Shown one piece after another: positions 16,838-25,814 of a DNA stretch of 64,000 nucleotides. The stretch comes from Achromobacter pestifer (lineage in GTDB: Bacteria; Pseudomonadota; Gammaproteobacteria; Burkholderiales; Burkholderiaceae_B). Position 1 is the first letter of the stretch. Each line of letters starts with the position of its first letter. The notes below the pieces were generated by a model. The model made no database searches. It was not told the DNA's origin and saw nothing but the letters and a program-made list of their open reading frames with translations. A program made the translations under genes and the position numbers. The stretch lies in NCBI RefSeq assembly GCF_013267355.1, contig NZ_CP053985.1, positions 3,100,001 through 3,164,000 on the forward strand. Direction: 5' to 3'.

Positions 16838-18360
16838 AACGCCCCAATATTCTCCTCATTACGACCGACCAGCATCGCGGCGACTGCCTGGGCTTTGCGG
16901 GACGGCGGGTCAAGACGCCGCACATCGACCTCCTGGCGCGCACCGGCACGCATTTCGCGGCCTGCATCACGCCCAACGTCGTCTGCCAGCCTTCGCGTGC
17001 TTCCATGCTGACCGGCTTGTTGCCCCTGACGCATGGCGTCTGCGACAACGGCATAGACCTGGACCTGCGCACCGGCGAGGCGGGCTTTGCCGGCAGCCTT
17101 GCTGCCGCAGGCTATGACACAGGCTTCATCGGCAAGGCGCACTTTTCCACGCACCACACCTTTCAGGCCACCGGGCGGCCCGAGTGCCAGTACAGCGAGG
17201 CCGGCATGGGGCCGGGCTGGGCGGGCCCGTACATGGGTTTCAAGCATGTGGAGCTGGTGGTTGAGGGCCACAATTACTGGTTGCCCACGCCCTTGCCCGG
17301 AGGGTTGAATCATTCGCGCTGGCACTATGGCGACGGGTTGGGAGAGCTGCGCAACCAGCTGTACCAGACCGATCTGGGCCCGGCCAGCGGCGCGCCGCAA
17401 ACCTTCCATTCCGCATTGCCGGTAGCCTGGCACAACTCGACCTGGATCGGCGACCGCGCCCTCGATTACCTGCGGGAGCATCGCGACCAGCCGTTTTGCC
17501 TGTGGGCCTCGTTTCCCGACCCGCATCACCCCTTCGATTGCTCGGAGCCCTGGTCGCGCTTGCATCACCCCGACGAGGTCGATCTGCCGCGCCATCGCGT
17601 CACCGACTACGACCGCAGGCCGTGGTGGCACCGGGCGAGCATGGAAAGCAAGCCCATGGGCAATGCCGAGGTGCAGGCGGTGCGCCAGAATTTCTCGCGC
17701 ATGCCGACCCAGTCCGACGAGGCGCTGCGCCGTATCATCGCCAACTATTACGGCATGATCTCGCTGGTGGACCATCAGGTGGGGCGCATCATGAAGGCGC
17801 TGAGCGAATACGGTCTGGACCAGGACACCATCGTGATCTTCACGTCCGACCATGGGGAGTGGCTGGGCGATCATGGGCTGATGCTGAAAGGCCCCATGCC
17901 TTACGAAGGCCTGCTGCGCGTGGCCATGGTGGCCAGCGGTCCCGGCATCGCGGCCGGAAAAAAGGTGGAAGATCCGGTTTCCACGCTGGACCTGGCCGCG
18001 ACCTTCTGCGACTACGGCGGCGCGTCGGCCCTGGGGCCGCAGCATGGCCGCAGCCTGCGTCCGCTACTGGAAGGCCGGGAAGCCACGCGCGAGTTCGCGC
18101 TGAGCGAATGGGACGTGGCGGCATCGCGTTGCGGCGTGGAGCTGAAGCTGCGCACCGTGCGCACGCGCGACTGGAAGCTGACCGTGGAATTGGGCAGCGG
18201 CGCGGGCGAGATGTACTGCCTGTCCGAGGACCCGGACGAGATGGACAATCTCTTTGACGATCCAGGCCATGCCGCGAAGCGGCGGGAACTTGCCGCCATG
18301 CTAGAAACCCGGCCCGCCGACCAGTTGCCCGCGCGAGTGCCTGCATCGGGCATCGCCTGA
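16834..18360 (+). CDS. Type I sulfatase
   Basis: This 508-residue alkaline-phosphatase-superfamily enzyme has the formylglycine motif CQPSR at residues 51-55 and early metal ligands in TTDQHRGD near residue 11. SDHGEWLGDHGL near 335 supplies the second metal pair. No signal peptide is seen, so a cytoplasmic location is likely, and C51 would need formylglycine conversion by a maturase not present in the window. It could be a sulfatase, or a phosphonate or choline-sulfate type hydrolase of the same fold; the substrate is not predicted. It overlaps the Bug receptor gene by 4 bp. Confidence 0.85.
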   Translation: MKRPNILLITTDQHRGDCLGFAGRRVKTPHIDLLARTGTHFAACITPNVVCQPSRASMLTGLLPLTHGVCDNGIDLDLRTGEAGFAGSLAAAGYDTGFIGKAHFSTHHTFQATGRPECQYSEAGMGPGWAGPYMGFKHVELVVEGHNYWLPTPLPGGLNHSRWHYGDGLGELRNQLYQTDLGPASGAPQTFHSALPVAWHNSTWIGDRALDYLREHRDQPFCLWASFPDPHHPFDCSEPWSRLHHPDEVDLPRHRVTDYDRRPWWHRASMESKPMGNAEVQAVRQNFSRMPTQSDEALRRIIANYYGMISLVDHQVGRIMKALSEYGLDQDTIVIFTSDHGEWLGDHGLMLKGPMPYEGLLRVAMVASGPGIAAGKKVEDPVSTLDLAATFCDYGGASALGPQHGRSLRPLLEGREATREFALSEWDVAASRCGVELKLRTVRTRDWKLTVELGSGAGEMYCLSEDPDEMDNLFDDPGHAAKRRELAAMLETRPADQLPARVPASGIA

Positions 18361-18423
18361 CCGCGCGGCGCGGGCAGGGCGGTTGCGCCTGCTCCGTGGC
18401 CGGGAGGACGCTGGACATGAAAC

Positions 18424-18452
18424 AGGCCCGCCAGCGCGAAGCTGGCGGGCCT
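18424..18452. terminator. Bidirectional hairpin between sulfatase and etfA
   Basis: AGGCCCGCCAGC and GCTGGCGGGCCT form a perfect 12-bp stem with a five-base loop between two converging genes. On the minus strand GTTTC follows; on the plus strand TTCG follows. It likely ends both transcripts. Confidence 0.8.
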
Positions 18453-18475
18453 TCGATACTGCTGCGCGTTGCGGC

Positions 18476-19405
18476 TTACAGCGCGCTGGTCAGTTCGGGT
18501 ACGACCTGGAACAGATCGCCCACCAAACCATAATCGGCCACGCCGAAGATCGGCGCTTCCGGGTCCTTGTTGATGGCCACGATGACCTTCGAATCCTTCA
18601 TGCCGGCCAGATGCTGGATGGCACCCGAGATACCAACCGCCACGTACAACTGCGGGGCGACGATCTTGCCGGTCTGACCGACTTGCCAGTCGTTAGGCGC
18701 GTAGCCCGCGTCAACCGCGGCGCGCGAGGCGCCGAGCGCCGCGCCCAGCTTGTCGGCCAGCGGATCCAGGATCTTGAAGTTCTCGGCGCTGCCCAGGCCG
18801 CGGCCGCCGGAGACGACGACGCGCGCGCCGGCCAGTTCCGGACGGTCGCTCTTGGCGACTTCGCGGCCCACGAAGGTGGACAGGCCCGAATCGGCCACGG
18901 CGGCAATTTCTTCCACCGCGCCCGAACCGCCCTGCGCGGCCACGGCGTCAAAGCCGGTGGTGCGCACGGTGATGACCTTGACGGCGTCGGCCGACTGCAC
19001 CGTGGCAATCGCGTTGCCGGCGTAGATCGGGCGCTGGAAGGTGTCGGCCGATTCCACGCCGATGATGTCGGAAATCTGCGCCACGTCCAGCTTGGCGGCC
19101 ACGCGCGGGGCCACGTTCTTGCCCGAGGCGGTCGCCGGGAACAGGATGTGGCTGTAGCCCGAGGCCACGGCCAGCACCTGGGCGGCGACGTTTTCGGCCA
19201 GGCCGTCGGCCAGCTGCGGCGCGTCGGCCAGCAGGACCTTGGCGACGCCTGCGGCGGCGGCGGCCTGGTCGGCCACGGCGCGCGCGTTGGCGCCAGCGAC
19301 CAGCACGTGCACGTCGCCTCCGATCTTGGCGGCGGCGGCGACGGCGTTCAGGGTTGCGCCCTTGAGCTGGGCGTTATCGTGTTCGGCAATAACCAGCGTC
19401 GTCAT
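18476..19405 (-). CDS. etfA: Electron transfer flavoprotein, alpha subunit
   Basis: This 309-residue protein begins [20 protein letters not shown]. It ends with the FAD-binding ETF-alpha signature ([39 protein letters not shown]). With EtfB it carries electrons from acyl-CoA dehydrogenases to the membrane ETF:quinone oxidoreductase. The start at 19405 is 2 bp after the etfB stop. The acyl-CoA dehydrogenase at 27053 is a natural donor. It may also serve as the general ETF of the cell, since no other copy is visible here. Confidence 0.95.
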   Translation of the reverse strand: MTTLVIAEHDNAQLKGATLNAVAAAAKIGGDVHVLVAGANARAVADQAAAAAGVAKVLLADAPQLADGLAENVAAQVLAVASGYSHILFPATASGKNVAPRVAAKLDVAQISDIIGVESADTFQRPIYAGNAIATVQSADAVKVITVRTTGFDAVAAQGGSGAVEEIAAVADSGLSTFVGREVAKSDRPELAGARVVVSGGRGLGSAENFKILDPLADKLGAALGASRAAVDAGYAPNDWQVGQTGKIVAPQLYVAVGISGAIQHLAGMKDSKVIVAINKDPEAPIFGVADYGLVGDLFQVVPELTSAL

Positions 19406-19407
19406 GT

Positions 19408-20157
19408 TCAGACCACCTTCGCTTCGTTCTTGAGTTTGTCCACCAGGGCCGCGACATCGGCCACCTTGATGCCGGCCTTGCGGGCGGGCGGCTCGCTGAC
19501 CTTCAGCGTCTTCAGGCGCGGCGCGGCGTCCACGCCCAGTTCTTCTGGCGTGACGGTGTCCAGCTGCTTCTTCTTGGCCTTCATGATGTTCGGCAGCGTG
19601 ACGTAGCGCGGCTCGTTCAGGCGCAGGTCGGTGGTGACGATGGCCGGCAGCTTGAGCGTCAGCGTTTCCAGGCCGCCATCCACTTCGCGCGTGACCGTGA
19701 CCTTGCCGTCGGCCAGCTCGACCTTGCTGGCGTACGTGGCTTGCGGCCAGTCCAGCAGCGCAGCCAGCATCTGGCCGGTCTGGTTGGCGTCGTCGTCGAT
19801 GGCTTGCTTGCCCAGGATCACCAGCTGCGGCTGCTCCTTGTCGACCAGCGCCTTCAACAGCTTGGCCACGGCCAGCGGCTGCAGCTCGGCGTCGGTCTGC
19901 ACCAGCACGCCGCGGTCGGCGCCAATGGCCATGGCCGTGCGCAGCGTTTCCTGGCATTGCGCAACGCCGCAAGAAACCGCCACGACTTCAGCGACAGCAC
20001 CCTTTTCCTTCAGGCGGGTCGCTTCTTCGACGGCGATTTCGTCAAAGGGGTTCATGGACATCTTCACATTGGCGATATCCACGCCGGTTTGATCAGACTT
20101 GACGCGCACCTTGACGTTGTAGTCAACGACGCGTTTGACAGGTACCAGTATTTTCAT
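19408..20157 (-). CDS. etfB: Electron transfer flavoprotein, beta subunit
   Basis: This 249-residue protein opens with [20 protein letters not shown], the usual ETF-beta start. It has [21 protein letters not shown] near residue 34 and the beta-subunit signature near 120 ([22 protein letters not shown]). It binds AMP and forms the heterodimer with EtfA, encoded directly downstream. It follows the MarR gene by 25 bp on the same strand, which is an unusual partner for etfBA. Confidence 0.95.
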   Translation of the reverse strand: MKILVPVKRVVDYNVKVRVKSDQTGVDIANVKMSMNPFDEIAVEEATRLKEKGAVAEVVAVSCGVAQCQETLRTAMAIGADRGVLVQTDAELQPLAVAKLLKALVDKEQPQLVILGKQAIDDDANQTGQMLAALLDWPQATYASKVELADGKVTVTREVDGGLETLTLKLPAIVTTDLRLNEPRYVTLPNIMKAKKKQLDTVTPEELGVDAAPRLKTLKVSEPPARKAGIKVADVAALVDKLKNEAKVV

Positions 20158-20182
20158 GGGTTTCCTATACGATGGGCAGGCG

Positions 20183-20632
20183 TCAAAGCTCTACCTCGGC
20201 AATATCGTGCTGCAGCCGATTAAGGAAATGCAGAAAGGTCACGCTATCGTCGAATTGAAAGCTCTTCATCGCTTGCCGGTAGAACTCGTAGATGTTGGGC
20301 TGGATCTCGTCCCAGAAGCGCTGGCCGGCCGGCAGCAGAATGACGACGCGCGCGCGCCGGTCATTCTTGTCTGGAACGCGGCGCACATGGCCTTCGCGTT
20401 CCAGACGCTTGAGCACGCCGTCCAGGCTTTGCCGGCTGACCACGAGATAGTCGGCCAGTTCGCCGAAGGTCATGCCGTCTGCCGCCTGCGGCCGCGTCAG
20501 CGCGCCCAGCACGGCCCACTGCACCGTACTGATGCCGAGTTCGTTGCTTGCTTGGCGCTGCAGGGAGTTGCCCAGTTGGAACAGACGGAAGAACAACCGA
20601 TTGTGGATCTCGGCGCCTGATTTGTTTGCCAC
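20183..20632 (-). CDS. MarR-family transcriptional regulator
   Basis: This 149-residue winged-helix protein has [13 protein letters not shown] near residue 35, [20 protein letters not shown] near 57 and the wing with KNDRRARVV near 93. Members usually repress aromatic-acid or CoA-thioester catabolic genes and respond to the acid or its CoA ester. It is sandwiched between a crotonase-fold gene and etfBA on the same strand, so it probably controls this operon, possibly as a second layer beside the IclR regulator at 31797. Confidence 0.9.
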   Translation of the reverse strand: MANKSGAEIHNRLFFRLFQLGNSLQRQASNELGISTVQWAVLGALTRPQAADGMTFGELADYLVVSRQSLDGVLKRLEREGHVRRVPDKNDRRARVVILLPAGQRFWDEIQPNIYEFYRQAMKSFQFDDSVTFLHFLNRLQHDIAEVEL

Positions 20633-20699
20633 GGTGTTGTCGCCCTTGCAACAGATGAATGGAAGCGAGATTACCTCATGGCGTTGCCGGACACGCCTC

Positions 20700-21509
20700 C
20701 TAGAAGGGGGTTTCGACCGGGAACCGGGCCGGCCGCTTCTGCAGGAAGGCGTCCATGCCTTCCTTGCCTTCCGGGCTGGCCATGCCGATGAATTCCATTG
20801 CTAGCGAGGCATCGAAGATCGGGCCGGCTTGCCGCAGCCAGTTGTTCAGCGCGTGCTTGGTCCAGCGGATGGCGCCGGGCGCGCCATCGGCCAGCCGGGA
20901 CGCGAGCTCGACGGCTTTGGCCTCGACCTCCGAGTCGTCCAGCGCAAGAGAGATGAGATTCATGCGTTCGGCTTCCTCGCCCGTGAAGCTGTCCGCGGTG
21001 AGCAGATAGTATTTTGCCTTGGCCATGCCGCACAGCAGCGGCCAGATGATGGTGGCGTGGTCGCCGGCGGCCACGCCGATTTTCATGTGTCCGTCGGAGA
21101 AGCGGGCGTCCTTGGATGCGATGGAAATGTCGGCGAGGACCACGCATGCGAGGCCGGCGCCGACGGCCCAGCCGCGCGCTGCGCTCACGATGGGCTTGGA
21201 GCAATTGATCATGCCGTAGACGATGTCGCGCGCTTCCTTCATCGTCTGCATGCGGGTGTCGTAGTCGTCGGCGCCATGGCGTTCATGATGGAGATCGCCG
21301 CCGGCGGAGAAGGTCCGGCCTTCTCCGGTCAGCAGAATGGCCGAGACCGTGGGGTCGGCGTCCACGTCCCGCCAGATCTGGGAAACTTCGCGGTGCATGG
21401 CTGCGTCCATGGCGCCCATCTTGAGCGGTGAGGCCAGGGTAATGCGCAAGACGCGGGGGTGCGGCCGGTCGAACTTGAGCCGGGTGTAGGAGGCATAGCG
21501 GTCGTTCAT
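20700..21509 (-). CDS. Crotonase-fold (enoyl-CoA hydratase/isomerase) protein lacking both usual catalytic glutamates
   Basis: This 269-residue protein has a standard crotonase layout: oxyanion-hole strands near TFSAGGDL (residue 66) and [14 protein letters not shown] (about 109). Where hydratases have Glu after GGG and Glu in the following PE segment, this protein has GAGLAC and SDGHMKIG, so neither Glu is present. A simple syn-hydration is therefore doubtful; it could be an isomerase, dehalogenase, decarboxylase or C-C hydrolase of the superfamily. It lies in the six-gene minus-strand run from 24444 to 18476. Confidence 0.82.
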   Translation of the reverse strand: MNDRYASYTRLKFDRPHPRVLRITLASPLKMGAMDAAMHREVSQIWRDVDADPTVSAILLTGEGRTFSAGGDLHHERHGADDYDTRMQTMKEARDIVYGMINCSKPIVSAARGWAVGAGLACVVLADISIASKDARFSDGHMKIGVAAGDHATIIWPLLCGMAKAKYYLLTADSFTGEEAERMNLISLALDDSEVEAKAVELASRLADGAPGAIRWTKHALNNWLRQAGPIFDASLAMEFIGMASPEGKEGMDAFLQKRPARFPVETPF

Positions 21510-21605
21510 GGTCAGCGATTCCTGTGATGAGGAGATAAGAAGCCGCGGCGATAGCCGGCGGCGGAGTCGTGGCGGGAGTGGTTCCCGCGAACAGCGAGAT
21601 CTCGG

Positions 21606-23624
21606 TCAGAAGGCATGTCCCAGTCGCAGCGCTTCCTCGATGGCGCGCGCGGCATCGAGTTCAACCGCGCGCCGCGCGCCTCCTATGGTTTCCACGCGCA
21701 TGCCGGAGCCAGCCAGGGACCGGCTCAGTTCGTCCTGCACCATCTGGCCCGCGCATACGATGACGTCGTCCACCGGAAGCACTTCCGTGACGCCATGGCA
21801 GGAGTAGGTCAGGCCCGCGTCGTCGATGCGGTGATAGGTGGCGCCGGAAATCATCTGAACGCCGGCGCGCTTCAGGCGGGTCTTGAGGATCCAGCCGGTG
21901 CTTTTGCCCAGGCGCGCGCCCGGCTTTTCCGGGCTGCGCTGCAGCATGTGGATGACGCGCCGCGGGGCGCGCGGCGGGATGTCTTTCACGCCGCCGGGGT
22001 TCCGCAAGGACGCGTCGATGCCCCAGTGCTGCCGGAACTGTTCTGGCGACAGCGATTCCTCCGTGTCGCCCAGGAGGAACTCCGCGGTATCGAAAGCAAT
22101 GCCTCCGGCGCCGATGAGGGCCACGCGGGCGCCGACGCGGCGGCGCCCCGACAGGACATCATCGTAGAGGGCGACTTTCGGATGGTCGATGCCGTCTATG
22201 TCGGGCAGACGCGGGGTCACGCCCGTGGCCACGACGACGGCGTCATAGCCTCCCGCACGTAAATCCGCGGCGGTGACTCGGCGGCCCAGCGCGACGGTCA
22301 CGCCAAGTTCCGCGAGCCTCGCCTGGAAGTACCGCAGCGTTTCGTTGAATTCGCTTTTTCCCGGTATACGGCGGGCCAGGTTCAGCAAGCCGCCCAGGTC
22401 CGGTCCCGCCTCGTACAACGCAACTTCGTGGCCACGTTCGGCCGCATAGACGGCGAAGGCCATGCCGGCGGCGCCGCCGCCTGCCACCGCGATGCGGCGC
22501 GGCGTCGCGGCCCGGCCCGTCGGGTAGTCCAGTTCGCGCCCGGCGCGGGGATTGACCAGGCACGATGCCGCGCGCTCGGTGAATATGTGGTCCAAACAAG
22601 CCTGGTTGCAGGCGATACAGCTATTGATGAGGTCGGCACGGCCCTTGCGCGTCTTGGCGGCGAATTCGGGGTCGGCAAGCAGAGGCCTTGCCATTGACAC
22701 GAAGTCGGCGGCGCCGCCAGCCAGCAGGCGTTCGCCGACTTCGGGCGTGCTGATGCGGTTGGAGGCGATGACGGGAATGGAAACAGCGCGCTTGATGTTG
22801 TGGACGGCGAACTCCCAGGCGGCTCGCGGGACGGACGCTGCAATTGTGGGGATGGCCGATTCGTGCCAACCGACGCCAGTATTTAGCATGTCGACGCCGG
22901 CTTGCTGCAGGCGCTGCGCAAGTTGCGCGGTCTCGGCGCCTGTAAGCCCGTCTTGCACCAGATCTATGGCCGAGATCCGGTAGATGAGCAGGAAGCGGGC
23001 GCCGACGGCGGCGCGCACGGCCGCTACGGTCTCAATGGGAAAGCGGATGCGGTTCTCGAAGCTGCCGCCATAGGTGTCGCTGCGGAGATTGGTGCATGGG
23101 CTCGTGAACTCGTTGAGCAGATAGCCCTCGGAGCCCATGATTTCCACGCCGTCGTAGCCCGCCTCTTGGGCGAGTCGGGCGGTATGGGCTATCGCCTGCA
23201 CCGTCTGAGCAATGCCTTCCGGCGTCAACGCGCGAGGCGTATGACGATTGATGGGGGCGCGCAGCTCCGTGGGGCCGACGCACAAAGGGTGCTTGGCATA
23301 GCGTCCTGCATGCAGGATCTGCAATACGATTCTGCCGCCTTCCTCGTGCACGGCGCGCGTGACGGCCAGATGTGGCGCCAGCTGTTCCAGGCGCTCCAGA
23401 ACAGGTGCGTCTTCCTCCATTCGGCCCGCCAGGTTCGGCGCGTATCCCCCAGTGAGGATGAGGCCGACTTCGCCGCGCGCGCGTTCGCGGAAGAACTGCA
23501 CCTGTCGCGCCAATGGCTGATCCAGAGTCTCGATGCGGGTGTGCATGGCCCCCATGACCATGCGGTTGCGCAACGTGAGAAAGCCGAAGTCATAGGGCTC
23601 AAGCAGGCAGGGGTATGTGTGCAT
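21606..23624 (-). CDS. 2,4-dienoyl-CoA reductase-like FMN/FAD/4Fe-4S oxidoreductase (old-yellow-enzyme family)
   Basis: This 672-residue three-domain enzyme has an N-terminal OYE-type barrel (about 1-330, with MVMGAMHTRIE, FFRERARGEVGLILTGG and GSEGYLLNEFTSP). Then come iron-sulfur cysteines in CIACNQACLDHIF and SCLVNPRAG near residues 334-356, and a C-terminal FAD/NAD(P) domain with IAVAGGGAAGMAFAVYAAERG near 378. The order matches FadH, trimethylamine dehydrogenase and related enzymes. In this operon a role in reducing an unsaturated CoA ester is likely. The gene lies 96 bp upstream of the crotonase-fold gene and 49 bp downstream of the next one. Confidence 0.87.
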   Translation of the reverse strand: MHTYPCLLEPYDFGFLTLRNRMVMGAMHTRIETLDQPLARQVQFFRERARGEVGLILTGGYAPNLAGRMEEDAPVLERLEQLAPHLAVTRAVHEEGGRIVLQILHAGRYAKHPLCVGPTELRAPINRHTPRALTPEGIAQTVQAIAHTARLAQEAGYDGVEIMGSEGYLLNEFTSPCTNLRSDTYGGSFENRIRFPIETVAAVRAAVGARFLLIYRISAIDLVQDGLTGAETAQLAQRLQQAGVDMLNTGVGWHESAIPTIAASVPRAAWEFAVHNIKRAVSIPVIASNRISTPEVGERLLAGGAADFVSMARPLLADPEFAAKTRKGRADLINSCIACNQACLDHIFTERAASCLVNPRAGRELDYPTGRAATPRRIAVAGGGAAGMAFAVYAAERGHEVALYEAGPDLGGLLNLARRIPGKSEFNETLRYFQARLAELGVTVALGRRVTAADLRAGGYDAVVVATGVTPRLPDIDGIDHPKVALYDDVLSGRRRVGARVALIGAGGIAFDTAEFLLGDTEESLSPEQFRQHWGIDASLRNPGGVKDIPPRAPRRVIHMLQRSPEKPGARLGKSTGWILKTRLKRAGVQMISGATYHRIDDAGLTYSCHGVTEVLPVDDVIVCAGQMVQDELSRSLAGSGMRVETIGGARRAVELDAARAIEEALRLGHAF

Positions 23625-23673
23625 GATTTACCCGGATTTGCGGAAGGCTGGGGATGGGCGGGGCTGACGCGTC

Positions 23674-24444
23674 TCAGTTGTCGGTGAACGCGGCAGGCCG
23701 TTTGGCCAGGAAGGCGGCCATGCCTTCGGCCGCGTCGTGCGACTGCACGCAAAGCGCGAACATATCGGCTTCCATGGCCAGCCCAGGCGCCAGCGCGCCG
23801 TCCAGGCCGCGGCGCATGGCTTCGCGTGCCATGGAGGTCGCGACCTTGCTGTGTCTGATCATGGGCTCCAGGAAGGCGCGTCCCAGGTCCGCCGGGTCGC
23901 CGCCGTCCACGATGCGGTTGACCAGGCCGATAAGCAGGGCCTCCTCGGCGTCGATGGCCCGGCCGGAGAGAACCAGTTCCGCCGCACGGGCCTCGCCTAT
24001 CAGACGCGGCAGGCGTTGGGTGCCGCCATAGCCGGGAATGAGGCCCAGCTTGACCTCGGGCAATGCCATCCTGGCCTTGGCCGTGGCGATGCGGAAGGTG
24101 CAGGCGAGCGCCAGTTCCAGGCCGCCGCCGAACGCGAATCCATGTATGACCGCCACGCTGGGCAGGGCTGATTGCTGGATGCGATTGAAGAGGGCCTGAG
24201 CCTGGCCGATGTTCGCGCGATGCGTAGCGGGTGCGCGGGCCTGGAGTTGCGCAATGTCCGCGCCAGCGCACAGCGCCTTGTCGCCCGCGCCGGTAAACAC
24301 CATGGCGCGGCAGCCGGAAGCCTCCGCGTCGTCCACCGCCGTGCGCAGGTCGGCGAGCATCTGCTCGTTCAGCGCATTGAGGGCCTGCGGGCGGTTCAGC
24401 TCGATCACGGCCACCTGATCGCGAAACTCCGTCACAACGGTCAT
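23674..24444 (-). CDS. Enoyl-CoA hydratase
   Basis: This 256-residue crotonase has both catalytic glutamates in place: HGFAFGGGLELALACTF near residue 102 and MALPEVKLGLIPGYGGTQRL near 130. The oxyanion-hole region is CAGADIAQL near 65. Hydration of a 2-enoyl-CoA is the likely reaction. The ATG at 24444 gives the family length; the frame stays open upstream without a better start. It is the first gene of the minus-strand operon and diverges from the Bug receptor at 24639, with an IclR-type dyad between them. Confidence 0.9.
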   Translation of the reverse strand: MTVVTEFRDQVAVIELNRPQALNALNEQMLADLRTAVDDAEASGCRAMVFTGAGDKALCAGADIAQLQARAPATHRANIGQAQALFNRIQQSALPSVAVIHGFAFGGGLELALACTFRIATAKARMALPEVKLGLIPGYGGTQRLPRLIGEARAAELVLSGRAIDAEEALLIGLVNRIVDGGDPADLGRAFLEPMIRHSKVATSMAREAMRRGLDGALAPGLAMEADMFALCVQSHDAAEGMAAFLAKRPAAFTDN

Positions 24445-24542
24445 GCTTGTCTCCGGTTTTGAATTTATATCAACATCATGATTCAAGTACAGAATGCTTG
24501 TAAAGGAAAAATTTGCCTTTGGCACAATCGCAAACATATAAT

Positions 24543-24559
24543 TATGAACATCGTTCATA
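24543..24559. promoter_or_regulatory. IclR-type operator candidate, site 1
   Basis: TATGAAC-ATC-GTTCATA is a perfect 7-3-7 dyad in the A/T-rich divergent region between the enoyl-CoA hydratase operon and the Bug receptor. A further half-site TGAAC follows 4 bp on. Related dyads occur before 25815, 31797 and 34189. Confidence 0.65.
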
Positions 24560-24638
24560 TAAGTGAACGAAAGAAAAGCCGCATGGCAGCGGACGGGGAT
24601 GCGCCCCATCCCGGAGCTGGCATGCAGAGGAGACATCC

Positions 24639-25613
24639 ATGAAACTGTTGCGCACACTGGCGGCCGCGCTCGCCAGCAGTCTGGTTCTTGGTGCCGGTGC
24701 GGCCGGCGCCCAGCCGGCCTTTCCGGCCAAGCCCATCCGGGTAATCGTGCCGTTCGCGCCGGGTGGCGCCACCGACCAGGTCGCACGCCTGCTGGCCGCC
24801 CAGGTGTCCAGCGAGCTGGGCGTGCCCGTGGTGGTGGAGAATCGTCCGGGCGCCAATGGCAATATCGGCGCTGAAGCCGTGGCCCAGGCCGCGCCCGACG
24901 GCTACACGCTCCTGCACAGCACATCCGCGCTGGGCTTCACGGCGGCATTCGGCCAAAAAGTCTCATACAAGCTGGACAAGAATCTGGCCCCGGTTTCCCT
25001 GCTGATCGACCAGCCTTTGCTGATCATGGCAAGCAATCCCCTGGGCGTGGCGAACGTGCAGGAACTGAAGGCCTATGCGCAGAAGCACCCTGGCAAGCTG
25101 AACTACGGCTCGTCAGGCACCGGCAACCTGACGCATCTGGCCATGTTCGTGCTGCTGCAGGCGGCCGGAATCGAGGCTACGCACATTCCGTACAAGGGCG
25201 GTGCGGGGGCATTCCCTGATTTCATTGCGGGACGTCTCGACTTGTTTGCGGACCCCATCAATTCGGCCTATCCCTATGTCCGGGACGGACGGGTCAAGGC
25301 GCTGGTGGTGACCGGCAAGGACAGGTCGCACCTGCTGCCCGATGTGCCCACGGCCTCGGAGGCGATCCTGCCCGGTTTCCAGATGGGCGCATGGCAAGCC
25401 TTGATGGCGCCTGCGGGAACGCCGCCGGAAGTCATAGGCCGCTTGAACCAGGCCTACGTGAGAGCGTTGAGCGACCCGAAGGTGACCGCCCAATTGGCGG
25501 CGCAGGGGGCTGTGCCCAAGGCGACCTCGCCGCAAGAGTTCCAGAGCTTCCTGCAAACCGAAATCGAGCGTTGGAAAAACGTGGTGCAAACCTCGGGCAT
25601 CAAGCTGGACTAA
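24639..25613 (+). CDS. Bug/TctC-family periplasmic solute receptor
   Basis: This 324-residue receptor has a signal peptide ending GAGAAGAQPA at about residue 25. FPAKPIRVIVPFAPGGATDQ, ENRPGANGNIGAEAVA and AAPDGYTLLHS follow, all typical Bug segments. IPYKGGAGAFPDFIAGRLD near 185 lies in the ligand cleft. No transport permease is encoded nearby, so it may work with a distant TctAB or act in signalling, as some Bug proteins do. Divergence from the catabolic operon and the shared dyad suggest it captures the acid degraded by this island. Confidence 0.9.
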   Translation: MKLLRTLAAALASSLVLGAGAAGAQPAFPAKPIRVIVPFAPGGATDQVARLLAAQVSSELGVPVVVENRPGANGNIGAEAVAQAAPDGYTLLHSTSALGFTAAFGQKVSYKLDKNLAPVSLLIDQPLLIMASNPLGVANVQELKAYAQKHPGKLNYGSSGTGNLTHLAMFVLLQAAGIEATHIPYKGGAGAFPDFIAGRLDLFADPINSAYPYVRDGRVKALVVTGKDRSHLLPDVPTASEAILPGFQMGAWQALMAPAGTPPEVIGRLNQAYVRALSDPKVTAQLAAQGAVPKATSPQEFQSFLQTEIERWKNVVQTSGIKLD

Positions 25614-25764
25614 TGCCGGGCGCCCGTTGGCTGGGCTGAAGGGAATCATTCCCAGTCCTTGCCGTCTCAACGCCGCAATGCGCCCATATGCATCATGATG
25701 TTGATGTATATGGGCAAAAAAGAACCAAAATTTCATTGTCCATCAGCATGGTCGAATATAAAAT

Positions 25765-25790
25765 AATAAACGACATTCATAAATATGAAC
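25765..25790. promoter_or_regulatory. IclR-type operator candidate, site 2
   Basis: AATAAAC-GAC-ATTCATA (25765-25781) matches the shared dyad with two left-arm mismatches. An extra TATGAAC half-site follows at 25784-25790, forming TTCATA-AA-TATGAA. It lies 25 bp before the CoA-transferase start, placed to block the promoter. Confidence 0.55.
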
Positions 25791-25814
25791 GATTTTATAC
25801 CTGAGGCTAGACAT

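Noticed and set aside
25785..25814. Upstream ATG as start of the CoA-transferase
   Set aside because: It overlaps the operator half-site TATGAAC and has no ribosome site; ATG 25815 has GAGG upstream and gives the family N-terminus.
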